DNA from: Corylus avellana
Taxonomy: Eukaryota > Streptophyta > Magnoliopsida > Fagales > Betulaceae
DNA: 64,000 nucleotides
Assembly: GCF_901000735.1 (NCBI RefSeq)
Contig: NC_081547.1
Location: forward strand, 23,676,046-23,740,045
Direction of reading: 5' to 3'
Shown here one piece after another: positions 44,885-55,591 of this stretch; the first letter of the stretch is position 1; the number at the start of each line of letters is the position of its first letter. The notes under the pieces were generated by a model that saw only the letters and a program-made list of their open reading frames with translations, made no database searches and was not told where the DNA came from. Both the position numbers and the translations under genes were made by a program.

Positions 44885-45245
44885 ATTAATTAGCGTCATT
44901 AATTGCGTTAATTATATTTCAAGAGTTTTTCATATATAAATTATTCAGCAAATTAAGTATTATTGATATTCGAATCAAATAAGGAAACAAATAATATAAA
45001 TCAAATTATTATCTATTAATACGTTTAGGATTCTCAACAAAAAAAAAGACGTATATATATATATATATATATATATATAACCAAGAAAAAATTGATCAGT
45101 AATTAGCGTCATTAATTGTGTTAATTATATTTCAATATAATTAATTGTGTTAATTATATCTATATGACGTCATTAGTTGCGTTAATTATATTTCAATACA
45201 ATCCACATGTCATTAATTTACATCATTAATTGCGTTAACTAAATT
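44885..45245 (+). repeat. Degenerate tandem repeat of GTCATTAATTGCGTTAATTATATTTCAA type
   Basis: The motif GTCATTAATTGCGTTAATTA occurs at about 44894, 45107 (with TGTG) and 45222, and related GTTAATTATATTTCAATA stretches lie between. It is non-coding. Confidence 0.7.
45052..45079 (+). repeat. TA microsatellite
   Basis: Uninterrupted (TA)n. Confidence 0.95.
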
Positions 45246-45584
45246 ATTTTCCATGTATTATTGTTGCTAATTTTTTTTCCTTCATACTATTCATTTTAAA
45301 TCATACATACTTATAGGAACAAATTTTTTTTTTATTTTTTTATTTAAAGAGGTGAGATATATTTTTATACATCTTTTTAAGTTATAATGAAAAATGATGT
45401 CTTTAAATTTTAAAATTAAATTATAATACAATGATGCTCTGGGGGGTTAGGTCAGGTTATGGCTCAAATCAAACTTGAAGAAGTGCATGCGAAAAAAAAT
45501 AAAAATAAATAAAAAACAGATTGGCATATATTTTAATTTATAATGAAAAATTATGTGTTTAAATTTTAAAATTAAATTATAATA

Positions 45585-45620
45585 AAGAATCCCGCGCATA
45601 GCGCGGGTTATAAGTTAGTA
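45585..45620 (+). repeat. Helitron-like 3' terminal hairpin
   Basis: CCCGCGCATAGCGCGGG can fold into a 7-bp GC stem and is followed by TTATAAGTTAGTA. Plant Helitrons end in a GC-rich hairpin followed shortly by CTAGT-like (CTRR) sequence, here degenerate (TTAGTA). The upstream 250 bp carry a duplicated AT-rich stretch. The 5' end was not located. Confidence 0.4.
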
Positions 45621-45637
45621 TCTATAATTTAAAGTAA

Positions 45638-46104
45638 GGGAAAAATATAAAAAAGCCCCCTAAACTACCAACCGTTTTCGATTTAGCCCCCTAATGTTTC
45701 AAAAGTAATAAAGTAGCCCCCCAAACTACCAAACTATTGCATTTGAGCCACTCCGTTAGTCAAAACCGTCAGCTTGGACGGAAATTCAAAACGACGTCGT
45801 TTTGTTGGGGGCTACTTTTGTCACTTTCTGAACATTAGGGGGCTAAAATGAAAATGGCTGGTAGTTTGAAGGGCTTTTTTATATTTTTCTCAATTTTTTT
45901 TTTTTCATAAAAAGGCATTGTAGTAACTTACCTATAACAAAACAACGTCGTTTTGCAGTTTCCGTCCAACTGACGGTTTTGACTAACGGAGTGGCCAAAA
46001 TGCAATAGTTTGGTAATTTGAGGGGCTACTTTATCACTTTTGGAACATTAGGGGGCTAAATCGAAAACAGCTGGTAGTTTGGGGGGCTTTTTTATATTCT
46101 TCCC
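45638..46104 (+). mobile_element. MULE MITE with about 200-bp inverted repeats
   Basis: GGGAAAAATATAAAAAAGCC (left) matches the inverted right end GGGAAGAATATAAAAAAGCC. Similarity continues through GATTTAGCCCCCTAATGTT, CCACTCCGTTAGTCAAAACC and AAAACGACGT. A perfect 9-bp duplication, TTAAAGTAA, lies at 45629-45637 and 46105-46113. It is non-coding and nearly a complete foldback. Confidence 0.92.
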
Positions 46105-47202
46105 TTAAAGTAATTGTGTCCCGTGACACATATAGTTGGTGCATAGCGTGTCAAACAAGAGTCTTGTGACATTAATTAATTTATCTAACGTACATAGCAT
46201 GTCGTTAATTAATTAATTGGGCGGTAATTAATTAGTTAAAGGAGGCCTATTTGGAAGTTGGAACCATATGAAAATCTAGGAATCTAATTATTATCAAAAT
46301 TGAAAACTTAAGAATTAAATTGCATGAAAAATTTAAGGACTAAATCTAATTTTTTTCATTTTTTTCTGAGCAAAAGTGAAAGTCATTAATTTATTCTTAT
46401 AGGAGATCTGGACAATAAGCCAACTCGCTAGTATCTTGAAACTCGATTGGCGAAACAGGTTTGGCGTTTGTGGAAGACACCCGACAGCTTACTAGCACGA
46501 ATTATGGAAGCCAAGTACTATCCAAGAGGGTCAATTCTTGAAGCTCCAATAGGAAAAAAAAAAACCATCTTTTTCCTGAAGGAGTATACAGAGTTCTATT
46601 GATTTAGTCCGGGAGGGTTTGTTTTGGCGCATTGGGAATGGGAAGATAGTTCATATTTGGAAGGATAGGTGGTTCCCTTTTCCATCTACGTATAAGGTAC
46701 ACTCAGCTCCTTCGGTGATTGATCCTACCTCAACGGTTAGTCAACTTAATGATGAGGAGAGGAAATGGTGGAAGAAGGAGCTATTGGACCAAATATTCAC
46801 AAGGGAGGGGATTACTACTATCAATTCAATTCCTATAAGCCAGACGAACCAAGAGGATAAATTCATATGGAGGGGTACAACAAACGAAGTATCTATCACA
46901 TGCAAAAAGAACGTGAAGAGGCTAGCTTGGCGGAGGGATCATCTAGGGGTCGGCAAAGTAATTTTTGGAGTAGATTATGGCAGCTCAATATTCCGAATGT
47001 GGAGAAGCACTTTCTAAGTCGAATCTTTGTTGTCGAAAGGTCCTCACCAATCACTTTTCCCCGTTTTGTGAGACAGAGGTTGAAGCCACCTTCCACATCT
47101 TGTGGCTTTGTCCTTCGATAAGGGATGTCTGGGGTGCGAGGAGTGTAAAATTCTAGAAAAGTGTGTTTGATGGACCAGATTTTTTGCAGGTGGCTGAAGG
47201 TC

Positions 47203-47207
47203 TGTTT
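47203..47207 (+). repeat. 5-bp target-site duplication of the copia element (TGTTT)
   Basis: It is repeated at 51971-51975 immediately outside the other LTR. Five bases is the usual length for Ty1-copia. Confidence 0.85.
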
Positions 47208-47455
47208 TATAAGACTTCAATAAATCAGTAAAATATTGAGTGACCTTTACTGAGTATGTACGTGAGTATAAATAGAATATAATCAAAATTGAACTCCTTA
47301 ATACATGGAGTTAGTTCTATCTAGAAAACTGAAATACAAAATTCAAATACATATAAAATCTAATCTATACATTTTAATTCCCAATATTATCTTTGCTTTG
47401 CTGTAATTGATGTGTTTGAATATTTGTTGCATTATACATAGAATCTTGCTTAACA
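47208..47455 (-). repeat. 3' LTR of the copia element
   Basis: On the element strand it starts TGTTAAGCAAGATTC and ends GAAGTCTTATA. The TA end, rather than CA, is shared with the other LTR and is supported by the primer site that directly follows the 5' LTR and by the TGTTT duplications. Confidence 0.88.
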
Positions 47456-47784
47456 GCCCCCCTCAAAAGAAGGGGAAGAGGATGAACATGAAGTTTGGTG
47501 CACAATTGTGAGAAACGGATAGCAGAAAGTCCCTTTGTGAACACATCCGCAACTTGATCAACTGTAGAGATATATTTGGGAACAACATCTTTATTCAAGA
47601 CCTTCTCGCAAATAAAGTAATAATCTACTTCTATACGCTTAGTCCGAGCATGGTAAACTGGATTTGAAGCCAAAGCTAAAGCCCTAATATTATCACACCA
47701 AATAATAGGCGGAGATGACAAAGGAATATGTAAATCCTTAAATAACGTCCACAACCAATAATGCTCAGCAGTAACAATAGCCAA
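47374..47784 (-). pseudogene. Copia RNase H domain
   Basis: AIVTAEHYWLWTLFKDL, IIWCDNIRALALASNPVYHA and RTKRIEVDYYFICEKV, VADVFTKGLS are the usual blocks of copia RNase H. It is one frame off the preceding reverse transcriptase. The His of HARTKRIEVDYHFIRE-type motif is Tyr here. Confidence 0.85.
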
Positions 47785-47843
47785 AGATCGATATTCAGCT
47801 TGGTTGAGGAACGAGCAACAACATGTTGTTCCTTAGCACTCCA

Positions 47844-49199
47844 TCATATTAAACTAGACCCAAGAAATACTGCAAAACCACTTGTAGATCGCCGATCATC
47901 CGGAGAATCAGCCCAATCCGAGTCACAAAGTGCATTGAGTTGAAGAGAAGATTTGGAATAATGAAGACCATGATCAATAGTGGCTTTAAGATACCAAAGT
48001 ACTTGCTTTGCTGCTGTCCAAGGCTTATCTGTAGGAGAATGCATAAATTCACATAACTGATTTACCGAAAACGAAATATCCAGCCGAGTAAGCGTGCAAT
48101 ATTGCAACCCACCAACAACGCTGCGATATTCTGTAGGATCGACTAATGCAAAACCATCAAATATTGACAATTTGGAACTAGAGGAACAAGGAGTATTGCA
48201 CGGCTTGGCACCAATAATGTGGGATTTGTGTAGCAAATCCATAATATATTTAGATTGATGCAAATGAAGTCCATCAGAATCACGGGAAACCTGAATTCCC
48301 AAGAAATATGAGAGAGGACCAAGATCTTTTAAAGCAAACTCTTGTTGGAGTTTTGAGATTAGATCTGAAATAGCTGTTACATGAGTACCTGTCACAATAA
48401 TATCATCCACGTAGATCAATATAAAAATATGAACAGATTGGTGGTGATAGGTAACGAGTGACGAATCTACCAAGGAGCATGCAAAGCCAAGATCTAGCAA
48501 GGATTGAGGAAGCCTTGTATACGAAGCACGTGGTGCTTGTTTAAGCCCATAAAGCGCTTTTCGAAGTCGACACACAAATGTAGGATCAGATGAATCAACA
48601 AACCCCCTAGGTTGTTCCATAAATACCTCCTCATCAAGAAAGCCATGCAAGAATGCATTAGACACATCAAGTTGGCGAATAGGCCAATTAAACATCACTG
48701 CAAGAGCAAGAAGTAGCCGAATAGTAGCTGGTTTAATTACCGGGCTAAACGTTTCATTGTGATCCAGTCCATCCAATTGTTCAAAGCCCTTCACAACTAG
48801 CCGAGCTTTATAACGATCAATAGTTCCATCAGGTTTCTGTTTTAACTTGAAAACCCATTTGTTACGAATAACATTTTTAGCTCCCATGGCAACCCTCCAA
48901 TTAGGATCAGAAACAGCTTTAGTATAGCAAGTAGGCTCAGGTGGTAAGACCACTACATTAAAGGCTTTTAAGGAATGTCTTGTGGAATAAAATAATTGAA
49001 AACCAGGATAAGTTTTAGGACGTAGGCAACCTGTACGAGACCTGGTTTGCATTGGGTGAGTGGGCAATGAAGGAGAAGCCACGATAGTACCATGAGAATC
49101 AGTGTCATTGGAACTAGGAGTAGGATCTAAGGAAATTGTAGGAGAGGGCACACCAGCAAGTACAAACAATGGGGATATAATATTAGGTTCAGTAGCCAT
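47844..49199 (-). pseudogene. Copia reverse transcriptase (451-codon open frame)
   Basis: It makes DNA from element RNA. The frame begins in the spacer after integrase and has NKWVFKLKQKPDGTIDRYKA, KGFEQLDGLDHNETFSPV, IRQLDVSNAFLHG, the catalytic YVDDIIVTG and FALKDLGPLSYFLGIQV, ending in the start of RNase H (CDSDWADSPDDRRSTSGFAV). The catalytic Asp pair is present and the frame is open throughout. It lacks an in-frame link to integrase. Confidence 0.9.
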
Positions 49200-49459
49200 T
49201 GTGGAGGAAATAGGTTGTTGACTATTGGGATGTGTGGGTTCAGTTATGGCTTAGTAATAACCAAAGGACTAGAAATAGAAGATGGTAAAACATTAGGTGA
49301 AATAGGAAAAGAAAAAGTAAATGGTTGAGAATTACTTACAGTGCCGTTTTCTTGAGGAGATGAAAAAGATGAACAATCCGTAGCAGCAGGATCCAAATGA
49401 GGAGCAGATTTAGCTGGAAAAGAAGATTCATAAAAAACAACATTCCGAGAAATCTACAC

Positions 49460-50302
49460 TCAATTGGTGAGAGGATCCAAACACCGATATCCCTTATGAT
49501 TAGAAGAATAACCCAAGAAAATACAACGTTTACTACAAAAGGCTAACTTATGAGCATTATATGGACGTAATAACGGGTAGCAAGCACTCCCAAAAACGCG
49601 AAGCGAGGAATAATCCGGATTTAATTTATAAAGCTTACGACAAGGAGAAAGATTTTGCAGGACACGAGAAGGCAATCTATTAATTAGAAAAATTGCGGTC
49701 AAGACAACATCTACCCAATATTTAGTTGATAATCCTGAGTGGGCAAGTAAAGAAAGACACATTTCAATTATATGTCTATGTTTACGTTCAGCCAAGCCAT
49801 TTTGTTGAGATGTATGGGGATAAGAGATACGATGTAAAATGCCATTTTCATCAAGAAATTTCTTAAATTGAATAGAATTAAATTTACCACTCCCGTCACT
49901 TTGAAATTGCTTAATCTTACTAGAAAAAGAATTCTCAACCAAACATTTGAATTTAACGAAACAAGGAAAAACATCAGATTTCTGCTTAATAGGAAACAAC
50001 GAAGTAAACCTAGAGAAATCATCTATAAAAAGAACATAAAATTTGTAGCCTCCAATTGACAACACTGGGGAAGTCCAAACATCCGAGTGTATAAGCTCTA
50101 GAAGAGAAGAAGACACTCGCAAAGATTCCGAAAATGGAAGTTGTTTGCATTTAGCAAGCTGACACGATTCACACACACTGCTGCTTTTTATGGTTCCTGT
50201 TGTTGGAAGATTGCAAGACCGAATTAAACTAGACACATGTTGAGCGGAAGGATGACCAAGACGAAAGTGCCAAACAGAAAACGAGGTACGAACTCCCAAC
50301 AA
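49460..50302 (-). pseudogene. Copia pre-integrase and integrase domain
   Basis: Integrase inserts element DNA. The zinc-binding part reads WHFRLGHPSAQHV ... CESCQLAK. The catalytic core has HSDVWTSP, QSDGSGKFNS (usual QTDNGGEF) and SYPHTSQQNGLAERKHRH, giving the D, D and E positions. Stop codons occur just upstream (about 50315) and downstream (about 49455). Confidence 0.9.
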
Positions 50303-50601
50303 TGCAACATGAGCTCAACGTTTATTGGTGGGGAAGTGGTTAAGATGAATAGGATATAATCCATCCTCACTTGGACCTTGCAGTAGAATTGTTCCTGCCT
50401 TTTTGTCCTTCACAAGAAAATAGGCATCGGAAAGAATAAAAAAACAATCATTATCAATAAATTAGTGGAAGAAGAAGGACAATGCAAGATATCTTTTAAA
50501 TGAAAAGAATTATATGGAGTAGTAAATGAGGAAGAACCAATATGAGCAATCTATAAACTTGAGCCATTGCCAACTGAAACATTTTCTGATCCAAGGTATG
50601 G

Positions 50602-51651
50602 CTATTGGAGAGGCAAGTTCTCTAATTCTGTAGTAATTTGATTATTAGCACCAGAATCAACAATCCATGTATGATCATCAGGATCCACGTGTGTGTTAGC
50701 AACCATAGTCGACAACTGAGAGGGAGGATGCCTCCCTTGATAGGAGTAATCCATTCTGTGAAAACAATCTAGAGCATTGTGACTGAATTTTCCACAGATC
50801 TGGCAAACTGGTCCATCAGATTGAAAATGAGGAACTGCAGCCGGAGTTCGAGTAGACTTCTCTGACAAGCCATAGCGAGGAGCAGTTGAATGTTGTCGGT
50901 TGGACCCATGATTGGAAAACTTATGATGAGGAAAGAATTTTTGTGGGCGATATGGACCAGCTGAATGTGGCTTGGCAGAGTATAACGCAAAGGCGTTAGA
51001 ATCTGGTTGAACTGAAGGTTGATGTGCAACAATTATACTCTCAAAATTTAACAATTTTGACAGAAAATCCTCAAAGGACAGAGCACGATCTCGTGTAGCA
51101 AACGAGAATGATGAAATGAATGGAGCAAATGAGGAGTGAAGACCACCAATAACAAAATAAATAAGATCAACATCCACCACTTGCTTAACAACAACTGCCA
51201 GTTGATCAGCAAAAGATTTTGCTATTTGAAGATACTCCAAGAAAGACTGGGAACCTTGCTGTATGCTCTGTAGATGCCGTTTAAGAACAACAATCCGTGA
51301 AGGAGATTTGGAGGCAAAACGATTAGCCAGAAAATCCCATACCTGACATGAGGTATTCATACAATAAACGGTTGATAGAATAACATTACTAAGAGTGGAA
51401 TTAATCCAACTCAGCAAGAATTGATCTTTTGTGTTCCACAGCGTGAAAACTGGGTTCACTTCTGTAGTAGCAGCCCCAATAGCATCAGTGAGAAATTTAG
51501 TAGGACAAGTTTCAGACCCACCAACAATGCCTAATAAATTAACACTGTGAAGAGCAGGAAGAAATTGGGAAAGCCAAGAGAGATGGGTGGTCTCAGAAAG
51601 TTTGGCTGTCACCAAATTAGAAACATTGGGAAAGTTATAGGTAGAGGCCAT
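50602..51651 (-). pseudogene. Copia gag with zinc knuckle and start of protease
   Basis: The likely start MASTYNFPNVSNLVTAKLSE at 51651 lies 45 bp after the primer site. A UBN2-type gag core follows (LSNVILSTVYCMNTSCQVWD, FANRFASKSPSRIVVLKRHL). Then come a CCHC-like knuckle (CQICGKFSHNALDC) and the protease active site WIVDSGANNQIT. The frame ends at 50602 soon after the protease motif, before pre-integrase. Confidence 0.88.
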
Positions 51652-51695
51652 TAAAACAAAAGAAAGATCGAATTCCAATAGCGTGAGCAAAAAAA

Positions 51696-51707
51696 GCTCT
51701 GATACCA
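51696..51707 (-). other. tRNA primer-binding site of the copia element
   Basis: TGGTATCAGAGC on the minus strand directly follows the 5' LTR and is complementary to the 3' end of initiator-Met tRNA. Confidence 0.92.
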
Positions 51708-51970
51708 TATCAGACTTCAATAAATCAATAAAATATTGAGTGACCTTTACTAAGCATGTACGTGAGTATAAATAGAATACAATCAAAACTGAACTCTTTA
51801 ATACATGGAGTTAGTTCTATCTAGAAAACTGAAATATAAAATTCAAATATACAAAATTCAAATACATATAAAATCTAATCTATACATTTGAAGTCCCAAT
51901 ATTATCTCTGCTTTGCTGTAATTGATGTGTTTGAATATCTGTTGCATTATACATAGAATCTTGCTTAACA
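51708..51970 (-). repeat. 5' LTR of the copia element
   Basis: It is 15 bp longer than the 3' LTR because of a duplicated CAAAATTCAAATA-type stretch. Termini TGTTAAGC and TCTGATA. Confidence 0.88.
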
Positions 51971-52680
51971 TGTTTGATAAGTAATGAGACGGAGTAACAA
52001 CTTTTTGTGGGCATTTCTCGACGTAGGCTTCGCCGGAATGAGGTGGTCAGCGGAGCGGTTTTCTCACATCCAAATATGGTTGTTAGGCAAGCTCTTATGG
52101 CTGTCGGTTATTATCAAACAACTTTGGCTAGAACAATCCAAACAGATGTATATGCTGGTTCTATTGTTCCTGGAAAATGGTAGGCTCCTCCTCATGAGTG
52201 GTTTAAGGTAAATTGGGACGCAAGCATGGATAAGAAAAATGGGAGAGTGGGTCTAGGGGCAGTTGTACGTGACCATCTTGGTACGATGTGTGTAGCGAAG
52301 ATTTTGTCTCGTCAAGGCTCTTTCGATCCCACATCTGCAGAAGCAATGGCTGCTTTATTAATGGCTGCCCAATTATGCTATGATATGGGGCTGTCGCGAA
52401 TTCAACTGGAGGATGATGCCAAGGTGGTAGTTGGAGTTGTGAATTCTATGGCTTCTAATGATAGCTGCAGAGGTCATCTGACGGAGGATATACGCACCAC
52501 TTTGCTGCAATTTTCTTGCTGGGAGATGGGCTATGTTCGTTAAGAGGAGAATAAGGTGGCTCATGTTTTAGCTCGTCTGGCTCTCAATAACAATATCGAT
52601 AGGGTGTGGCTTTATGACCCCCCAGAATGTATTCGTGAGATTCTTGATGTAGAGCAATCTGCTTTGTATTCTTCGATATG

Positions 52681-52876
52681 ATTCCAATGAATTCACACCT
52701 TTTTTTTTTTTCAAACTCGATTCTATTATATAGCTTGTTTACATTTATTATCATAATTAATAAACAAATCTAACCTTTTTTTTTTTCTTCTAATCAATAA
52801 ACAAATCTAACTTGCATAAAGCAAATCTCAGCTCAATGAAGCTTCCTTATCTTGGATAAGGGGCCCGCGGTGATAC
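52681..52876 (+). other. T-rich spacer between two LINEs
   Basis: Two T-runs with ATAAACAAATCTAAC repeats (about 52763 and 52797). No gene. Confidence 0.6.
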
Positions 52877-52966
52877 TTTTTTTTGAAGTGGAATTCAAAT
52901 ATTTCGTTCAGGTAAACAGAGTTTCTCAACCAATAGAATATCTTTAATACATAAAGGAGTAGATCT

Positions 52967-53329
52967 TCACCACTCGTTCTCTTCCCTCAGCTGGAAGGCA
53001 TGCTTAGCTAATCTGTCTGCTGCCGAATTAGCTTCCCTGCGGACATGGCAGATTTGCCAAGCTCGACAATGACTGAGAGATGTTTTGATATCATCTAACA
53101 TTGGTCCCACTAAACCCCCACTATTTCCTTCTTCTTTTAGACTCCGGACCACCCCAAGGGAATCCCTTTCTAGAATGATCTGCTCCACATGAAGGTGCCG
53201 AATAAATTGAGCTGCTGACCAAGCCGCGACTGTTTCAGCATGCAGGGGGTCGATAATGTACTGTTTTGTAAAGCACTTTGCCGCAACCACCCTCGCCCAT
53301 TCTCTTCCCAGCTGAATCAATTGCTGCAT
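52967..53329 (-). pseudogene. LINE RNase H-like domain
   Basis: GREWARVVAAKCF, DPLHAETVAAWSAAQF, IILERDSLGVVRSLKEE and CHVRREANSAADRLAKHAF form the RVT_3 domain found at the C-terminus of many plant LINEs. The frame overlaps out of phase with the preceding NWDAAIDSAGKRMGEG part (53235-53669), so a frameshift lies near 53300. Confidence 0.85.
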
Positions 53330-53669
53330 CCCAGTTACATTTCAAAAAGTTCCTTGATGGCCTACTCAATTTTGCAGGTGATTGTTGTGGAGCCTGCGGA
53401 CCACCCCGATGCTTCCCACAGGTCGCAACCTTGGCTGCTTCCACCTGGTCCGTGGCCCACTGTGACAACTGCGCTGGAGGAGAAAACACCCCTTCAAACA
53501 CCCACCTATTTCTCCTTAACCGTACTTGTCTTGCAATGCATGCAAACAAGTCAAACTCCGCAGCATCAAGGCGGTCCAGCAAACCTTCAACAATTTCCAT
53601 GAAACTTAGTTCGGCTGTGATGCTCTTTTGTATCTTGCTCAGACTTCCATGCCAGACATCTTGTGCCAT

Positions 53670-54420
53670 AGGACACGTCCATTACACATGTCCAACAGTC
53701 TCCGGTTTGCGTCCACAAATAGGGCATGAAGGGTCCTCCAGAATCTTCCGCATGTGTAGGTTTTCGTTCGTTGGCAAAATATTCTTACAAGCTTGCCACA
53801 AGAACATCTTCACCACTCTCGGACCCCCTATTCGCCATATCCGTTTCCAGAAAAGACTGTACGCCTTGCTCATAGAACACCCTCCCAAATTCCAGGCCCC
53901 TACCTCTATTGCCACATGATAGGCACTCCGAACAGTGAATTGCCCATTTTTGATCGGCCCCCAAATCATTTGGTCTGTTTGAGAATTTGGGCAGATTGGA
54001 ATACCACATATGATGCTAGCTTCCTCCGGATTAAAAATCAATTCCATCAAAGGGATATTCCACCAACAAGTATTATGGTCAATAAGTTCCTTAGCCTTTG
54101 CATTCCCATCAAGGTATCGGATGGGTGATTGAACCGCATCTGTGGTTTGAGTGGGTAACCATCAATCGCCCCATATAGAAATAGAGTGCCTGTCCCCCAC
54201 CCGCCACACCATTCCCTCCCGGAGAAGCGCTTTTGCATTCCATATACTTCGCCATGCATATGAGGGTTTTCTCCCCATCGGAGTGTCTAGAAAAGTACTA
54301 TTGGGGAAATACTTCTCCTTAAAATTTTTTGTCACCAATGGATCTGAATTTTGGACCAACCACCAACCCTGCTTGGCAAGTAGAGCCATGTTAAAACATT
54401 CCAAATCAAGATAGCCCAAT
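53670..54420 (-). pseudogene. LINE ORF2 C-terminal region with zf-RVT
   Basis: GYLDLECFNMALLAKQGWWL and GMVWRVGDRHSISIWGD (54419-54162) are followed, out of frame, by WGPIKNGQFTVRSAYHVA and the zinc-binding CPICGRKPETVGHV, stop, WTCP at about 53680. This is the connector between reverse transcriptase and RNase H. It carries at least two lesions. Confidence 0.85.
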
Positions 54421-54437
54421 CCCCCTGAACTTGGACA

Positions 54438-55590
54438 TCACCAGAACTTGGACATCATAGAATTAATTTCTTGGCATAAAGTCTTCGGTAATTGGAAGAC
54501 ACTCATGGTATAAGTCGGAATTGCCTGAACCACCGCTTTAAGAAGCACCTCCTTCCCAGCTTGTGATAAAAACTTTTCCTTCCACCCATGCATTTTGTCC
54601 CAAACGTGCCCTTTTATCCCTTCAAAGGAGCGGATATGAGATCTTCCAACTAGTGCTGGCAAACCCAAATATGATTCATATCTCTGAGTCATAGGCACTC
54701 CAACTATTCGTGATATGTGTCCTTTAATTTCAGTCTGGGTATTGCGACTAAAATAAATGGAAGTCTTCTCTTTGTTTAATTTCAGTCTTGAAGCTTTCTC
54801 AAATTCCCCAAGAACTTGTTGTAAGCACATCAACTCCGATTCTGTTGCTTTGCAGAACAATAAACTATCGTCCGCGAAGAAGAGATGATTTAGTCGTGTG
54901 CCCCCATGAGTGATAGGCAAACCCGTGAATCCCCCATTGCCCTCCCTCTTTTGCAAAGCGGAGCTTAGCCCCTCTGCACACAAAATAAAGAAATAAGGTG
55001 CGAGTGGATTGCCTTGCCGTAGGCGCCTCTGGTTGGAATTACTTCCCTATAAGCTTGCCCATTTATAAGAACCGAATATTTGACTGTGTGTACACATGTC
55101 ATTACCAAATGAATCCAGGGATCAGCAAACCCCATCCGGTGCATTACAAGCTCTCAGAAATCCCATTCAACCTAGTCATAAGCCTTACTCATATCTAACT
55201 TCAGAGCCATGTATCCGTCTCTTCCGGCCAATCAGGTGTCCATTGTATGTAAGGCTTCAAAAGCATTAAGGACATTATCCGTAATGAGTCTCCTAGGGTT
55301 AAAAGCACTTTGGTTCGGGGAAATAATCTCCCCCAAAACCAACTTCATTCTATTGGCTAACACTTTTGCAATTAACTTATAAATGACATTGCAAAGACTT
55401 ATTAGGCGGAATTCCGTAATTTTAGAGGGATTTTTAATTTTTGGAATAAGGGCTATATGCGTCACATTGGTAGCTTCTTCAAATTTCCCATCATTCAAAA
55501 ATTCAAGAACAGCTTGACAAACATCATTACGTACCGTACTCCAATAGTTTTAATAAAAACAGGCTGAAAAACCATCTAGTCCTGGCAATT
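54438..55590 (-). pseudogene. LINE reverse transcriptase domain
   Basis: IALIPKIKNPSKITEFRLIS and CNVIYKLIAKVLANRMK (55498-55232) carry the N-terminal motifs, with several stops between 55232 and 54984. Then LNHLFFADDSLLFCKATESE carries the catalytic FADD. TYTMSVFQLPKTLC closes the domain. It is clearly non-functional because of the stops. Confidence 0.87.
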
Positions 55591-55591
55591 T

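Larger units (their letters stand above)
44137..45584 (+). other. AT-rich repeat region, no gene seen
   Basis: It contains a segment at 44782-44868 (GCCATTGCTGTGTTGCTCAA, ATTGCCACATGTCGCATCAC) that recurs at 59925-59990. Tandem TTAATTAGCGTCATTAATTG units (44885-45245) and a TA microsatellite also lie here. Confidence 0.5.
47208..51970 (-). mobile_element. Ty1-copia retrotransposon, nearly complete
   Basis: It is on the minus strand with order LTR-gag-protease-integrase-reverse transcriptase-RNase H-LTR, which defines copia. The LTRs (47208-47455 and 51708-51970) differ by about a dozen substitutions and a 15-bp indel by my count, implying a fairly young insertion. The primer site and polypurine tract are intact. 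Stops or frameshifts separate gag/protease, integrase and reverse transcriptase reading frames, so this copy is probably not autonomous. It sits in a LINE remnant. Confidence 0.93.
46405..52680 (+). mobile_element. L1-type LINE remnant on +, split by a copia element
   Basis: 46405-47207 encodes, with frameshifts, LINE C-terminal sequence: AKQVWRLWKTPDSLLARIME, FWRIGNGKIVHIWKDRW, then a zf-RVT-like CETEVEATFHILWLCP. The copia insertion (47208-51970, with TGTTT duplicated) splits it. From 52190 it resumes with an RNase H-like domain, NWDASMDKKNGRVGLGAVVR then EAMAALLMAAQLC, with an internal stop near the end. The endonuclease and most of the reverse transcriptase are missing. It is non-functional. 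Confidence 0.8.

Noticed and set aside
52967..54430. Plus-strand frames up to 213 codons opposite the LINE
   Set aside because: They are shadows of the minus-strand LINE ORF2, which has recognisable motifs.
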